NCBI GenBank assembly: GCA_012862575.1
Contig: BLSF01000019.1
Location: 1-64,000, forward strand
Direction: 5' to 3'
Origin: Parietichytrium sp. I65-24A
Taxonomy: Eukaryota; Sar; Bigyra; Thraustochytrida; Thraustochytriidae
Length of the DNA stretch: 64,000 bases
Part shown: positions 19,835 through 29,098 of the stretch, in pieces
Layout: the number at the start of each line of letters is the position of its first letter
How positions within the stretch are numbered: position 1 is the stretch's first letter
Position numbers and translations under genes: made by a program
Notes under the pieces: model-generated
What the model was told of the DNA's origin: nothing
Seen by the model: only the letters and a program-made list of their open reading frames with translations
Databases searched by the model: none

Positions 19835-21085
19835 CGCTACCCTCACTTCGCAAGCTGCGATCCGTGCCCTTCTCGTCTTCCTTTTTGGCTCTGCCGCAGC
19901 GAAACACGAGACCGCCGACGAGTGCACGCCGCGAAATAAGAGCTATTCGGAATGGCTCCGCCTGGTCCTGCCTCCTACTCTGCTCCAATCTGTTGTAATC
20001 TGCTTCAATCTGCGTCAGTACGCGTCCACATGCGCGCTGCAAAAGACTCCCTTTCCGTCTCGGAGTCCTCCTTTCTCTCGCTGTCGCTGTTGGAAGCAAG
20101 TAAGCAAGTAAAGCAAGTAAGCAAGTGAGCCATTCATTACATTCATGAACATTTATTCTTTCGTTCGTCGACAGCGAATGCGTAGTAGCAGTACTGCTGC
20201 GAAAGTGACATGAAAGATGGCAAGGCCAGTGCGAAGGAAATTCGAGTTTTATTTTTTTCTCAGACCTCTCAGACCTCCAGAGCTGAGAAGACTCGAGAGG
20301 CAAGGCCAGCTGCGACCAGAAGCGTTTTTACAAGACAGCGACGCCGAGGCTGACACGGCAAGGGGAGAGCCGGGTCCTGCGCTGCTTCAAGCACAGCTGC
20401 CGCGGCACGAGATCTCAAATGCGCCAACTCGGACGAAAGACGCCAATATGAGCGGGGAAGGTCCGAAAGTTTGCCAGCGTTGGCCGAGGAAAGCTCGCGC
20501 GGACTCTCATTGGAAGCGAAGAAGGTGTTGGTCTAGACCATTTGTCAAGCGAAGGTATCGAGGAAAGAAAATACGCGTGACAAAGTCGTAGAATGCCCCG
20601 CAGACCAATCACTTCGTCATGTCGATTGCCCTCTGCTCGAGCCGGGAACATGATCTTCCGGCACCTAAGAATGAGCCCCCGCCTTCCAAGATTCGAGCGC
20701 ATGCATGTTCCAGTCGACGACGCGAAGCCGAAGCGACCTAAACGAGAAAACGCTAATGGGCATAATACTTGGAACCGAAAAATAATTTCCTGTTCCGGTT
20801 CTCCACATTGTAGTTTGCGTTCATGAAAGCATGAAAGCTATTTTGGAAATTACTTCAATGAATATGTGCATGGATGGGAAGGACGAGAGCGTGGTCATGC
20901 TAAGGAAAGGAGCCGATGTTCGCTTGGAAAAATATATGAGAAACACGAAAAGAAGGACATGCAGGAGAGGAGAAAATGAAACAGCGACATCAATGCCCAA
21001 ACTAAATTTCAACGATAAGTAGTGCAAACTCCGTGAAAAAAACAAACGAACTAAATTCTAGCATTCAGGGTCAAGTTGATTCAGC
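19835..21085. other. 1.25 kb region with possible upstream NOSIP exon and doubtful small frames
   Basis: The minus strand at 19835-20130 stays open in two frames and may hold the missing 5' end of the NOSIP-like gene; a CTTGCTTCCAACAG acceptor-like sequence sits near 20088-20101. On the plus strand, an ATG-initiated frame of 124 codons (20217-20591) is very basic and unrecognised, so I do not call it. Confidence 0.4.
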
Positions 21086-22333
21086 CTAACGTTGAAACTT
21101 GACCAATTTGTTCTTGAAAAGGCGGATGTAAACCTTCGAAACTATCAAACCGCCGATGCCAGAGACGACAAAGTGGAGAGCTATGAGAGGCGTCCTCCAC
21201 CAGCCACACCCGCGCTCTATGTCTTTCTCACTAATATCAGAAAATGTGCCGTCCCCCCAAAAGCTTCTGAGCCCAGTCCACGATGTGATTGCGTCGTTGT
21301 GGATAACGCGGCCAATGTAAGGTTTTGGACAATGACCTCTTCTGGAAAAGAGGATCATTTTCGATGCCAGAGCTTTGTTCCGAACAGTCCTACGATCTCC
21401 ACAGTATACGTCGACGTTCTCGTGCACATGGAGTGGCGCCGGAGGGGCAAAGACAGCGGCAGTTAAAACGCTCTGGTCGAACTTATGATTTTGAAGGTTT
21501 GAGCTGATAGGCGCGATGCAGGATCGAACAAGAGAGCACTTGTGCCACAGCGAGAAGACAGCCTCAGCATCAGCCCCAGGGTCTGCGCGTATTCCGATCA
21601 AGCCGCTCGAAACCTGAATTTTGTCCTTAAAGTTGGGATACACATTCTTTGGAGCCTCGAACATCTCGTCCATCGTGCCCGCGTGAATTAAGTCTGCTGG
21701 AGTACGTTGAGAGGCAAAGAAATAACCCTTTTGGAGCATTTCCGATAGGATTGGGTCCAACGGTTGCCAAAGTTCGAATCCTGCATCCAGGAGGAGAATG
21801 GGTCGGCCAGGGTACACTTCTCTAGCTGCAAAGAAGATGACTGCTTTGAAAGAGTAGGTTTTGAGATCCAAAACATGCGGCGGCAAAGTGCTGTCGAGGT
21901 GGTGAATCGTGACTTTCCGAGCGGAGGCCAGGGACCGGGGCGGCACAGTTTCTCCTATGTACCAAACTGCGATGTGCAGCTCTGGGTGCAGCACGTGTAT
22001 CGAGCCAATCAGGTTCAAGGCTCTTTGAACGTACCTTGGAGAGCAAGGAACTACCACGACGGTTTGCGCCGCATCTGCGTTCAACCTTGGAGGCTCCCAG
22101 CCCTCCTCTTGAGCATCGAGGCCAACTACTGTGACACCACGAATGATTGCATCGTCCCGTTTAAATAGGACCTCCGGAAGGTCCGAATCGAGATCCGCTG
22201 ATTTGTACGGTGCCCGCTCATTCAAACTGACGAAAGGCTCTATCACAAATTGGTACACGCAGCAGCCTATAAACAAGGCCAAGGTTACGAATACTGCAGT
22301 GACCTTTTTGGTGCTGCCACTCGAGCCTTGCAT
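21086..22333 (-). CDS. type II membrane glycosyltransferase-like protein
   Basis: 415 aa. A short basic cytosolic tail is followed by one membrane anchor at about 11-30 (TAVFVTLALFIGCCVYQFVI), then a luminal domain. QTVVVVPCSPRYVQRALNLI at the start of the domain, YSFKAVIFFAAREVYPGRPI followed by LLLDAGFELW, and DQSVLTAAVF read like a GT-A fold nucleotide-sugar transferase of the DUF1647 type, with LLDAG in the place of the metal-binding acidic motif. Expected site: Golgi or ER, glycan assembly; donor and acceptor unknown. A second hydrophobic stretch near the C terminus (about 380-400, ALHFVVSGIGGLIVSKVYI) ending in a basic tail is unusual for this class and may be a second anchor. Start is the first ATG; single exon. 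Confidence 0.72.
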   Translation of the reverse strand: MQGSSGSTKKVTAVFVTLALFIGCCVYQFVIEPFVSLNERAPYKSADLDSDLPEVLFKRDDAIIRGVTVVGLDAQEEGWEPPRLNADAAQTVVVVPCSPRYVQRALNLIGSIHVLHPELHIAVWYIGETVPPRSLASARKVTIHHLDSTLPPHVLDLKTYSFKAVIFFAAREVYPGRPILLLDAGFELWQPLDPILSEMLQKGYFFASQRTPADLIHAGTMDEMFEAPKNVYPNFKDKIQVSSGLIGIRADPGADAEAVFSLWHKCSLVRSCIAPISSNLQNHKFDQSVLTAAVFAPPAPLHVHENVDVYCGDRRTVRNKALASKMILFSRRGHCPKPYIGRVIHNDAITSWTGLRSFWGDGTFSDISEKDIERGCGWWRTPLIALHFVVSGIGGLIVSKVYIRLFKNKLVKFQR

Positions 22334-22603
22334 TCCACTCGTAAAATCCAGCTACCCTCCTGCGTAAAGCTACGTTTCATATTCCAACCGACGCGGCAAA
22401 CCTTGAGCATTCGGCCCCTCGCGCTGTCCGAGTACCTCGTCGCAGCTTTCTCTCTCTCAGTCTTCTGCACAGCCACTCTTCCCGCGAGGCCCTTGCAACT
22501 CGCCAGCAACAAGGACGCGCAAGGGCGAGCAAAGACTGCAACCTAGCCAACGTAGCCAACGTAGCCAATGTAGTCGACGTGCCACAGCGCCGCACTCTTG
22601 CTC

Positions 22604-22605
22604 CT

Positions 22606-22639
<34 letters not shown>
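22604..22639. repeat. (CT)n-(AT)n microsatellite
   Basis: A CT run of about 17 nt passes directly into an AT run of about 19 nt. Confidence 0.9.
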
Positions 22640-23005
22640 AATCTTTCCCGCACTCTTTGGAGTGCCCACTGCACGTCACACACACTTTTGCGAACCATCA
22701 CTCTCATCATCTCTCATCTCTCTCTCATCACTCATCACATCTCATACATCTCATCACCACTTACTGTGGCACTTTGGCACTCACCACATTGAACGTTATT
22801 CCCTATCTCCTCTACTAGCACTACTAGTGCTAAACATATAGTCTCTGTATTCTCTGTATAGAGCGAGATGGAGATAAAGGGAGAATAGGCTTATGTATAG
22901 CTGGCTAACTAGTTGACCAGGTTCTAGCGGCCCATTAGACTTAGCTTTCAACTAGGAAGAGATTTGAGTGTAACGAAATGTTGGCGCTCACTACACTGTA
23001 CGCAT

Positions 23006-23023
23006 AGCTAGCTAGCTAGCTAG
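23006..23023. repeat. (AGCT)n palindromic microsatellite
   Basis: Four and a half copies of AGCT, self-complementary throughout. Confidence 0.85.
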
Positions 23024-23500
23024 AGCTAGTAGTGCATTGAACAATGTACGCTTCCTTATTCCTGATAGCGACTGATAACGCTAAGAATAGCGGAGATTAG
23101 GAGGCGCTAACACCGATGCACTTACGCAATACCTCGCATCACCTCGCCTTTACTACCTCCTACAAATAACTAGCAGCTAGACAGTAACTGTTACTGACAA
23201 TCATAGAAGTAACGCCAATGACAGGAACTAGATAGGCGTCCATGTAGGAGTCGGTGTACTCGGCGAGGACCCTCAACGGCAGAGTCTCAGCATCCTTTTG
23301 GCGATAATAGTATCGCATTAGAGCATAATCTAACGCCAGAGCTGTGCAGTCTGAGCTCTGCTTCAGTGGCGAGAAAGGACAGTAGTGCACGAGGATTTGC
23401 AGTATTTGAAGTATTTGCAGTATTTGCAGGGGCGGACGGAGAGAAGAAAGAGAGGAGTGCTATGCGCGTTCACGGTGGTCACAGCAGGATTGATAGTGAG

Positions 23501-23534
23501 ACTGATACTAATACTGATACTGATACTGATACTG
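23501..23534. repeat. (ACTGAT)n microsatellite in 5' leader
   Basis: About six hexamer units (one imperfect) ending 7 bp before the start codon of the F-box gene. Confidence 0.9.
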
Positions 23535-23541
23535 TCGGGAT

Positions 23542-25386
23542 ATGTGGCTGTGGGAGCGTCCGCGGGATCTGAACTTGTGGGGGCGATGGAGGAAGAGCTG
23601 GGAGGCAGAGTTGTCGGAGGATGAGCTGGCGAATTTGCTGGAGTTTTGCGACGGCGAGACGTTGTGCCGTCTGGCGTGCACGTGTAGGACAATGCGAGAC
23701 GCCTTGTACAAAGAAGAGAGACTATGGAGAGCCCTGTACGAGCGAATGCGCAAGCCCGGAGGGAATCAGCGGGTGCCAATCTTCCCCAACGCAGGGTCTT
23801 GGAGGGAAGTGTTGGTTCGCGCGAATCGGAATCAAGTTTGTATTTATATTAGACCTATCGGGGAGCGCGACCGCATCGAGCTCTGCGTGAGTCGTCAGAC
23901 CACCCTTTTTGGGCTCAAGAAAATCGTGCGGCAGTATCAGCTTCGGCAGTATGGCGTCGCTCTTGACGATTTCGAGCTGGTTGATCTGAATACGTTCGTG
24001 CCGCTAGGGGTTCAAGGATACGATTCGTTGCCTCCTTCGGACCTGAGCATCCTTTTTGTTTCTTCGGACACGCTCCTGCGATCTGTTAGGGCGAGCGAAG
24101 CGTTTCGCAGACTCTTGCGCCGGAATCAGCGGCCAGCATGGAGGAAGAACCTTATGTACTTGCCGGACGGGATCGAACTCTCGCAGGTTTTTGTGAGTCC
24201 TTCTGGGAGGCTGCAGAGCCTCAACTTGCACGCAGCGCGAGCCATTGACGGGGAATCCAACTTGAGTGTTTCAGCTGACCTAACGCAGCCACCGACGCAA
24301 TCGGACGGGACCCCGCACGTCGTTAACGCCACGGTCGAGTGCCCAGACTCTCTGAAGGAGCTTGGCGCCGGATTAGTGGAGCAATATGTTGGCAATATTC
24401 TGGACGGATCCGTGAAAGACGAAACAATAAAGTGGTGTAGCTTCCAAAACCTTGTCTTTCTGCTCTCTGAAAGCAATCGCAGCATCCAATACCTTTCGTT
24501 CAAGCTGTACTGGACCCGAGAGCTTCACCCTTTAATTCACGTACTCATGAGCCGCGCAGAAAGCGGCGTGCCTGCGCTGATGCGCGTCCAGGCGTTGCTG
24601 GAGTTTATCCGGCAGTACTCTCTGCACCTGCTCAGCAAGGAATTTCTTTTGGGAGGATTGACTCGCGCGTTTCTGGGCTCCGGTTTCATGGCAATATTCG
24701 TGAGGTTGGTGGTGAAGATTTTCCCGCTGATTCTTCGAACCCAGATCAAGCAGGTGATGGAGGGCGAGATAGACTGGATTCCGCTCATTTTTGCAACCAA
24801 ATTTCTCGTGCGAATCGCGCTCCTAGCGAGTCGCTCAGCCGCACCGATCGTTGCTTATTCATTTGCGCACCAATCGCTACGGGTCCTCCTGCATTCACTG
24901 TTTTGCGAGGAGACGGAGCGGGACGATTTTTTTGTCTACGTCGTGCTCGCCCTTTTGTCGAGAACGCTCTTGCCACGTGCAAAAGCTCGAATTGCTGCGG
25001 CAAACAAAAGGGTGTCCTCTGAGCGCGCGGTAGAGACAGCCCGGGCGCTCAAGCTTTTACTTGCTCGAGCTTTCAACATGGATGATGCGTCGACGTATGC
25101 TCACCTGACAAAGCGGGCGGGTGACGCTGTTCTCGGCTTTCTCCGAAAGTACGCACCTTGGCTCACGCTTTCGGCGATGTCATGCGCTAATTTCCTCAGC
25201 AGCCACACGTTTGTGCAATACATTCTCTCTGGCACCTTTTGGGAAGTCGCTGAGCGCCGCGTGAGCCACGCTGTTCTCGTTTCCATCCCGGTCTACGCGT
25301 ACTCGGTTCCATTCATCCTCTCCGTCATGCTCATCCGTCTCCGCATCGCACTCAGCGACTCGTACTATTACATCCTGTACATTTGA
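23542..25386 (+). CDS. F-box protein with ubiquitin-like domain and hydrophobic C-terminal half
   Basis: 614 aa. Residues about 23-67 are an F-box (ELSEDELANLLEFC...LCRLACTCRTMRDAL...LWRALYERM), the module that binds SKP1 in SCF ubiquitin ligases. Residues about 98-175 (VCIYIRPIGERDRIELCVSR...GLKKIVRQYQL...FELVDLNTFVPL...DSLPPSDLSILFV) look like a ubiquitin-like fold. The second half (about 280-614) is rich in long hydrophobic helices, several long enough to cross a membrane, and ends SDSYYYILYI. No known substrate-recognition repeat (LRR, WD, Kelch) is present. A membrane-associated SCF receptor is the simplest reading but is inferred. Start is the ATG immediately after the ACTGAT repeat. 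Confidence 0.78.
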   Translation: MWLWERPRDLNLWGRWRKSWEAELSEDELANLLEFCDGETLCRLACTCRTMRDALYKEERLWRALYERMRKPGGNQRVPIFPNAGSWREVLVRANRNQVCIYIRPIGERDRIELCVSRQTTLFGLKKIVRQYQLRQYGVALDDFELVDLNTFVPLGVQGYDSLPPSDLSILFVSSDTLLRSVRASEAFRRLLRRNQRPAWRKNLMYLPDGIELSQVFVSPSGRLQSLNLHAARAIDGESNLSVSADLTQPPTQSDGTPHVVNATVECPDSLKELGAGLVEQYVGNILDGSVKDETIKWCSFQNLVFLLSESNRSIQYLSFKLYWTRELHPLIHVLMSRAESGVPALMRVQALLEFIRQYSLHLLSKEFLLGGLTRAFLGSGFMAIFVRLVVKIFPLILRTQIKQVMEGEIDWIPLIFATKFLVRIALLASRSAAPIVAYSFAHQSLRVLLHSLFCEETERDDFFVYVVLALLSRTLLPRAKARIAAANKRVSSERAVETARALKLLLARAFNMDDASTYAHLTKRAGDAVLGFLRKYAPWLTLSAMSCANFLSSHTFVQYILSGTFWEVAERRVSHAVLVSIPVYAYSVPFILSVMLIRLRIALSDSYYYILYI

Positions 25387-26001
25387 TGGATTTCACGCTT
25401 CTTATTTAACTTCAAAAGCTTACTTTTGTTTTTGTAACGAGACCATCCATGATCCACCTTTACTTGTCCGTCTTGGTTCCATAACCGGTGCCTGTGTTCC
25501 TATCAAATAGCCTAGACAAACTTTCAGTCCTGTACCAGCACACTGGTCGGTATACGTGGAGTCTTGCGCGCACTTTTTTAGCTTGAACATGCTTGAACCA
25601 TGATTCCAACAATACAATAAGAGACTCAAAAGTCCAAGTGCCAACTCTTCTCCACGCACAACGGGAAAACATCCATCGACCCATCGATCCATAGATCCAT
25701 CGATCCATCGACGGATCACCTTCGTCTACCAAAGCACTCACAGTCCGAGTCATCACTTTGTTCCAAACAGACTTGTCTATACATCCATACATCTATACAT
25801 CCATACATATACACACCCGCTCGCACTCCCACACTCTCTCTTTGGCAAAAAGTGTCTCCAACGCACTAAGCATCCCTCCGAAGCAGAGGCGTCCTCGCTC
25901 CCATAGCCTCATCCATCAGCGTCACAGCCCCGCACTCCCGCACTCCCGCAGCTCCACAGCGTGTACAGCGTGTACAGCGTTCCACGAGCGTGCATCTGCA
26001 G
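25387..26001. other. intergenic with ATCC/CATA simple repeats
   Basis: Contains (ATCC/ATCGATCC)n near 25670-25715 and (CATACATCTATACATC)n near 25780-25812, then the promoter of the UBX gene. A duplicated GCGTGTACA lies at about 25959-25977. No gene recognised. Confidence 0.6.
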
Positions 26002-27066
26002 ATGGCATCCTCCGCCTGCGCGTTCCTGAGCGGTCAGGATGTCCGCCGCGTATGCGTTCTGTACGCGGTCCCGTGCCCACAAGTGGCCGCGGACACCCCG
26101 GTGTGGTCGCTCGCGGACCCGCAGACAGGGCGCGTCTTGCTGCGAGGAAGCGAACTCTCCTGGGCTCGCCGTTCGTTCGGTGTGCTCCTTGCCACGGGGT
26201 CCCGCGCTGTGGTTGGCGCGGACGGTTCGGTCCTCGCGTACGCTGATGCGGGGTCCGCGGACACGGAAGAGTCGCTGCTGACCCGCGCGAGGACCGAGCT
26301 GGCCAAGCGGCTGGCTCTCGCGCACGCGGTGGCAAGCGCGGTGCGAGCGGCAGACGCTGCGACTTTGCTGCCGGTAGCGCAGGGGGAGTTCGTGCGCATG
26401 TGCGCGGACGAGTGGACCGCCCGGTCCCCGCGGACAAGAGGCGTACGAATGGTGTCCGCGCACGACGCTGTTGTGCGGCTTGACCGCAATGACGGCTCTT
26501 GGAAGAAAGGGAATCGTGGCGCCAAAGGGGAGGATCAGGTGCCGCGCAGCGTGATGGTGGGCGTGCAGCTGCCAGAAGGCGGCCGGCTGGTGACACGTTT
26601 CGACGCTGCGAGTGCCACGGTAGCAGATGTGGTCAGCTTTGTGCGAGACGAAGAACTGGGCGAGGAAGAGTTCAAGCTCTTCACCGCAGCGCCGAGGGTG
26701 GAGCTCACGGCGGACCCCTCGCGGTCCCTGAGCAGTCTGAACCTGGGCCGCAGCGCGTTACTCACGCTAGAGAGGGTTGGTGGCCGCGGCGGAACGGAGA
26801 CGAGGCTACGCGGGGGCCATGGTGCGCAGGTGAATGGGTTGCAAGCTGTCCTGGCGTGGCTGGTGGGAGTGTGGACGTGGCTGCTTGCCATGCTCACTGG
26901 TACGGGTTTCACCGCCTCGGAGGAATCCACAGCAGGGTCGCGGCAGGAGCGCCGTCAAGACGGCAACATACGCACGCTTGGCGATGATGATGGATGCGAC
27001 AGTAAGGATGACAAGGAGGGGAATGAGTACTTTGGTGGCGACTCTACAAACTTTCTCGGGAGATGA
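26002..27066 (+). CDS. UBX-domain protein with membrane hairpin (UBXN4/erasin-like layout)
   Basis: 354 aa from the ATG at 26002. A UBX domain lies at about 184-258 (VQLPEGGRLVTRFDAASATV...FKLFTAAPRVELT...SLSSLNLGRSALLTLERV), a ubiquitin fold that docks on the N domain of Cdc48/p97. The usual Phe-Pro-Arg loop is AAPR here, so binding may be weaker or different. About 20 residues later is a Trp-rich hydrophobic segment (279-299, GLQAVLAWLVGVWTWLLAML) that could insert as a hairpin, as in ER-anchored UBXN4, and then a hydrophilic tail. The N-terminal 150 residues are Ala/Arg-rich and unrecognised; in UBXN4 this place holds a thioredoxin-like domain. Likely role: recruiting p97 to ER membrane for protein extraction. 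GC-rich codon use compared with its flanks. Confidence 0.8.
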   Translation: MASSACAFLSGQDVRRVCVLYAVPCPQVAADTPVWSLADPQTGRVLLRGSELSWARRSFGVLLATGSRAVVGADGSVLAYADAGSADTEESLLTRARTELAKRLALAHAVASAVRAADAATLLPVAQGEFVRMCADEWTARSPRTRGVRMVSAHDAVVRLDRNDGSWKKGNRGAKGEDQVPRSVMVGVQLPEGGRLVTRFDAASATVADVVSFVRDEELGEEEFKLFTAAPRVELTADPSRSLSSLNLGRSALLTLERVGGRGGTETRLRGGHGAQVNGLQAVLAWLVGVWTWLLAMLTGTGFTASEESTAGSRQERRQDGNIRTLGDDDGCDSKDDKEGNEYFGGDSTNFLGR

Positions 27067-27412
27067 TGGCAAGGGAGGATCTCTATATTTGTTAGTTAGC
27101 ACCTGTGTTGTTCTCAGATCCGTGTGTTATAAATATGGTGCGCCGAAGTTGTAAAAGCAGGATTGTGGAGCGAACGAGGGTAGTATCAGGAGAGTTCTCA
27201 CTCATCGTATCATATTATAGAATAAAATAATTATATTTCAAGTCGATCCGTTTCGGCATGCCGCGTCGTTAAACATGCTGTAAAAAGCTACAAAATTGGC
27301 AAATCATGTCGTGCTCAGAGCATATCATGCCAGGCCACATATTACCATGCTTTCTTCTCAGCCAGCTCGCAGAACCAAGCGAGGAGAAGAGAGCGAAGAC
27401 GTGCGCGGGCAC
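27067..27412. other. 3' flanks of convergent genes
   Basis: AT-rich, with AATAAAATAATTATA-type sequence near 27221-27236 suited to polyadenylation. A GTAGGT donor-like sequence at the end of the following minus-strand frame and a TTTACAG acceptor-like one near 27280 leave open a further 3' exon of that gene. Confidence 0.4.
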
Positions 27413-29098
27413 CTACCGAGGGTGGCGCTGTTGTTGTTGTTGTTGTTGTTGCTGCTGCTGCTGCTGCTGTTGAGCCTGAGCAACTTGCTTGACGAGACTT
27501 GCAATCAAGTCAGCGCTCAGCAATGAGCTGCTCGCAGGCCCAGACAATGAATTTGTATTCGGCATGAGGTGGCGTGGTGAGGAGGTGGAGGCGATAGAAT
27601 TCGGGGATGTGAGCGGCTCCGAAGACGATCGGAGTGGGTGCTCCGAAGTGGGCGAACCATGTGATCCCCATATGGGGCTCTGCAACATTGGCGAGAGATC
27701 TGCATCCAGAAGGGAGGCAATGCTCGGGGAGTTGAGCGTTAGCCCAGCGGGAGACTCTCCCTGGCCCACAGAAGACGCTTTGTGGAAGGCGTCTCTTCTT
27801 AAGATGTTTTGAAAGTGAGGGTCGTCTTTGAGGTCTTGAAGCTGGAAGCCTAGACTGCCCGGGACTGGAGATGGCGATTGCTGAGGAGACTGCAGAGCCG
27901 AAAGGACCTTGGAGAGGTTCTCGTTGCCCTCCAAAACCCTGTGGAGAAGCTGTTCCCGATTTGGCGAGAACGGAGGAGTGTTTAGTCTCTGAGGGAGGAA
28001 AGGGTGCGTAGGCGTCTCCAATCTGCTGTGAGCCGTAAATTGCTGCGAAGTTTGATGCGGGAAAAATGCCGATCCTTGCAGGCCAGTCCCTACCCTTCTC
28101 TGAAGTGTTTGACTTGCAAAAGAAGTTGGGCCGCGTGAACCGTCCGCAGCTACTGAAGGAGGGAACTGCCCGAGACCGATTGCTGTACTCAAAGGGCTGC
28201 TATTTGTGGAAGTTGGCTGCTTCCAAGCGGAGGTGAGCCGGAACGAAGGGGAGTCCCTCGTAGCAATACACTTTGTAGGTCGCGTTGAATCTTGCATCTG
28301 CGCATACTGCTCATCGTACTCGTCCGACGGTTTGGAAGCGGAGTTTGGCAAGCAAAGATAAGCAGAAAAGACGTGCTGCTGCTTCATGGTATGCTTGGCC
28401 AGTTTGCAGTTGTATCGCCATCTGCGGGGGGGAATAAACTCCACGAGCCAGCGTTTGTGCTCAGGGTCCCATGCCCTCCAATCTCCAATCACAACTTCAT
28501 TGGACAAATCTTTGGAAGCGCCGGGCTCGTAGAGACGAGCAGAGTCCTTCTTGCGCAGCGCCCCTAGCGCGATCATCCCCATTTCTTGATACTGATCCTT
28601 GTTTTCCATGTGCACATAAACGAAGATGGAGAGCCCACAAAAGCCATTATCCATGTGACGAACAGAGCAACTGGGAAAGCAGCGCAAATTTTTATGCCGC
28701 GTTCTCACATAGGTTTGGCGCCAGCTCTCCAAGTCCTTGAAAGATATGTCCACATCAGCATGTTCAGAGATCCCATTCTGAATACTAAGTCGCGCGGAAT
28801 CGAGAGGAGGTCGCACCTCAGCTTGACCAACGCCTTCTTGGTCGGAGTCTCCCTCGCCGGAGGGCTGAACGTTCTCACTCTCGTCAGTTTCGTTTCGTTT
28901 AAATCGTTTGAAGCCAGAGGAGTCGCCACTTCCAACTTGGGCAACGTTGCTGGTGTCTGGAGTTTCCAAGAGAACGTGTGATGGTATTCTGGCCCGCTTG
29001 ACCTTGGAGTTGGCACCTTCTGACTGGAACGAGCTGACGGGAGGTGTTGGCGAGTCTCTGCTCATCGTGGAAGCGGAAGTCTCTGCTAAGCAAACCAT
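27413..29098 (-). CDS. Ser/Gln-rich protein with C-terminal polyglutamine, unknown function
   Basis: 561 aa from the ATG at 29098 (MVCLAETSAS); an in-frame ATG at 29065 (MSRDSPTPP) is an equally good start. A compact central region, about residues 140-260, looks folded: Trp/Cys/Arg-rich (SWRQTYVRTRHKNLRCFPSC, then WLVEFIPPRRWRYNCKLAKH). I do not recognise it. The rest is disordered, Ser/Pro/Gln-rich, with repeated NSPS/SPQQSP motifs, and the C terminus is about 16 consecutive Gln encoded by CAA then CAG/CAA codons, ending RHPR. The overall look (small folded core plus Q/S-rich arms) suggests a nuclear regulator, but no DNA-binding motif is identifiable. The 3' end might be spliced on to another exon, since a GTAGGT donor overlaps the stop. 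Confidence 0.7.
   Translation of the reverse strand: MVCLAETSASTMSRDSPTPPVSSFQSEGANSKVKRARIPSHVLLETPDTSNVAQVGSGDSSGFKRFKRNETDESENVQPSGEGDSDQEGVGQAEVRPPLDSARLSIQNGISEHADVDISFKDLESWRQTYVRTRHKNLRCFPSCSVRHMDNGFCGLSIFVYVHMENKDQYQEMGMIALGALRKKDSARLYEPGASKDLSNEVVIGDWRAWDPEHKRWLVEFIPPRRWRYNCKLAKHTMKQQHVFSAYLCLPNSASKPSDEYDEQYAQMQDSTRPTKCIATRDSPSFRLTSAWKQPTSTNSSPLSTAIGLGQFPPSVAADGSRGPTSFASQTLQRRVGTGLQGSAFFPHQTSQQFTAHSRLETPTHPFLPQRLNTPPFSPNREQLLHRVLEGNENLSKVLSALQSPQQSPSPVPGSLGFQLQDLKDDPHFQNILRRDAFHKASSVGQGESPAGLTLNSPSIASLLDADLSPMLQSPIWGSHGSPTSEHPLRSSSEPLTSPNSIASTSSPRHLMPNTNSLSGPASSSLLSADLIASLVKQVAQAQQQQQQQQQQQQQQQRHPR
27428..27472. repeat. (CAA/CAG)n trinucleotide repeat coding for polyQ
   Basis: A run of TTG and CTG triplets on the plus strand, pure within each half, reading as glutamine codons on the minus strand at the C terminus of the Q/S-rich protein. 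Confidence 0.9.

Larger units (their letters stand above)
22334..23541. other. 1.2 kb intergenic with several microsatellites
   Basis: Promoter regions of the divergent glycosyltransferase-like and F-box genes. It contains (CT)n then (AT)n at 22604-22639, a 17-nt hairpin sequence TAGCACTACTAGTGCTA at 22816-22832, (AGCT)n at 23006-23023 and (ACTGAT)n at 23501-23534 just before the next start codon. No gene recognised. Confidence 0.6.

Noticed and set aside
20217-20591. 124-codon ATG-initiated plus-strand frame
   Set aside because: Very basic with scattered Trp/Arg and no family; overlaps possible upstream exons of the NOSIP-like gene. Kept only as a doubtful mention.
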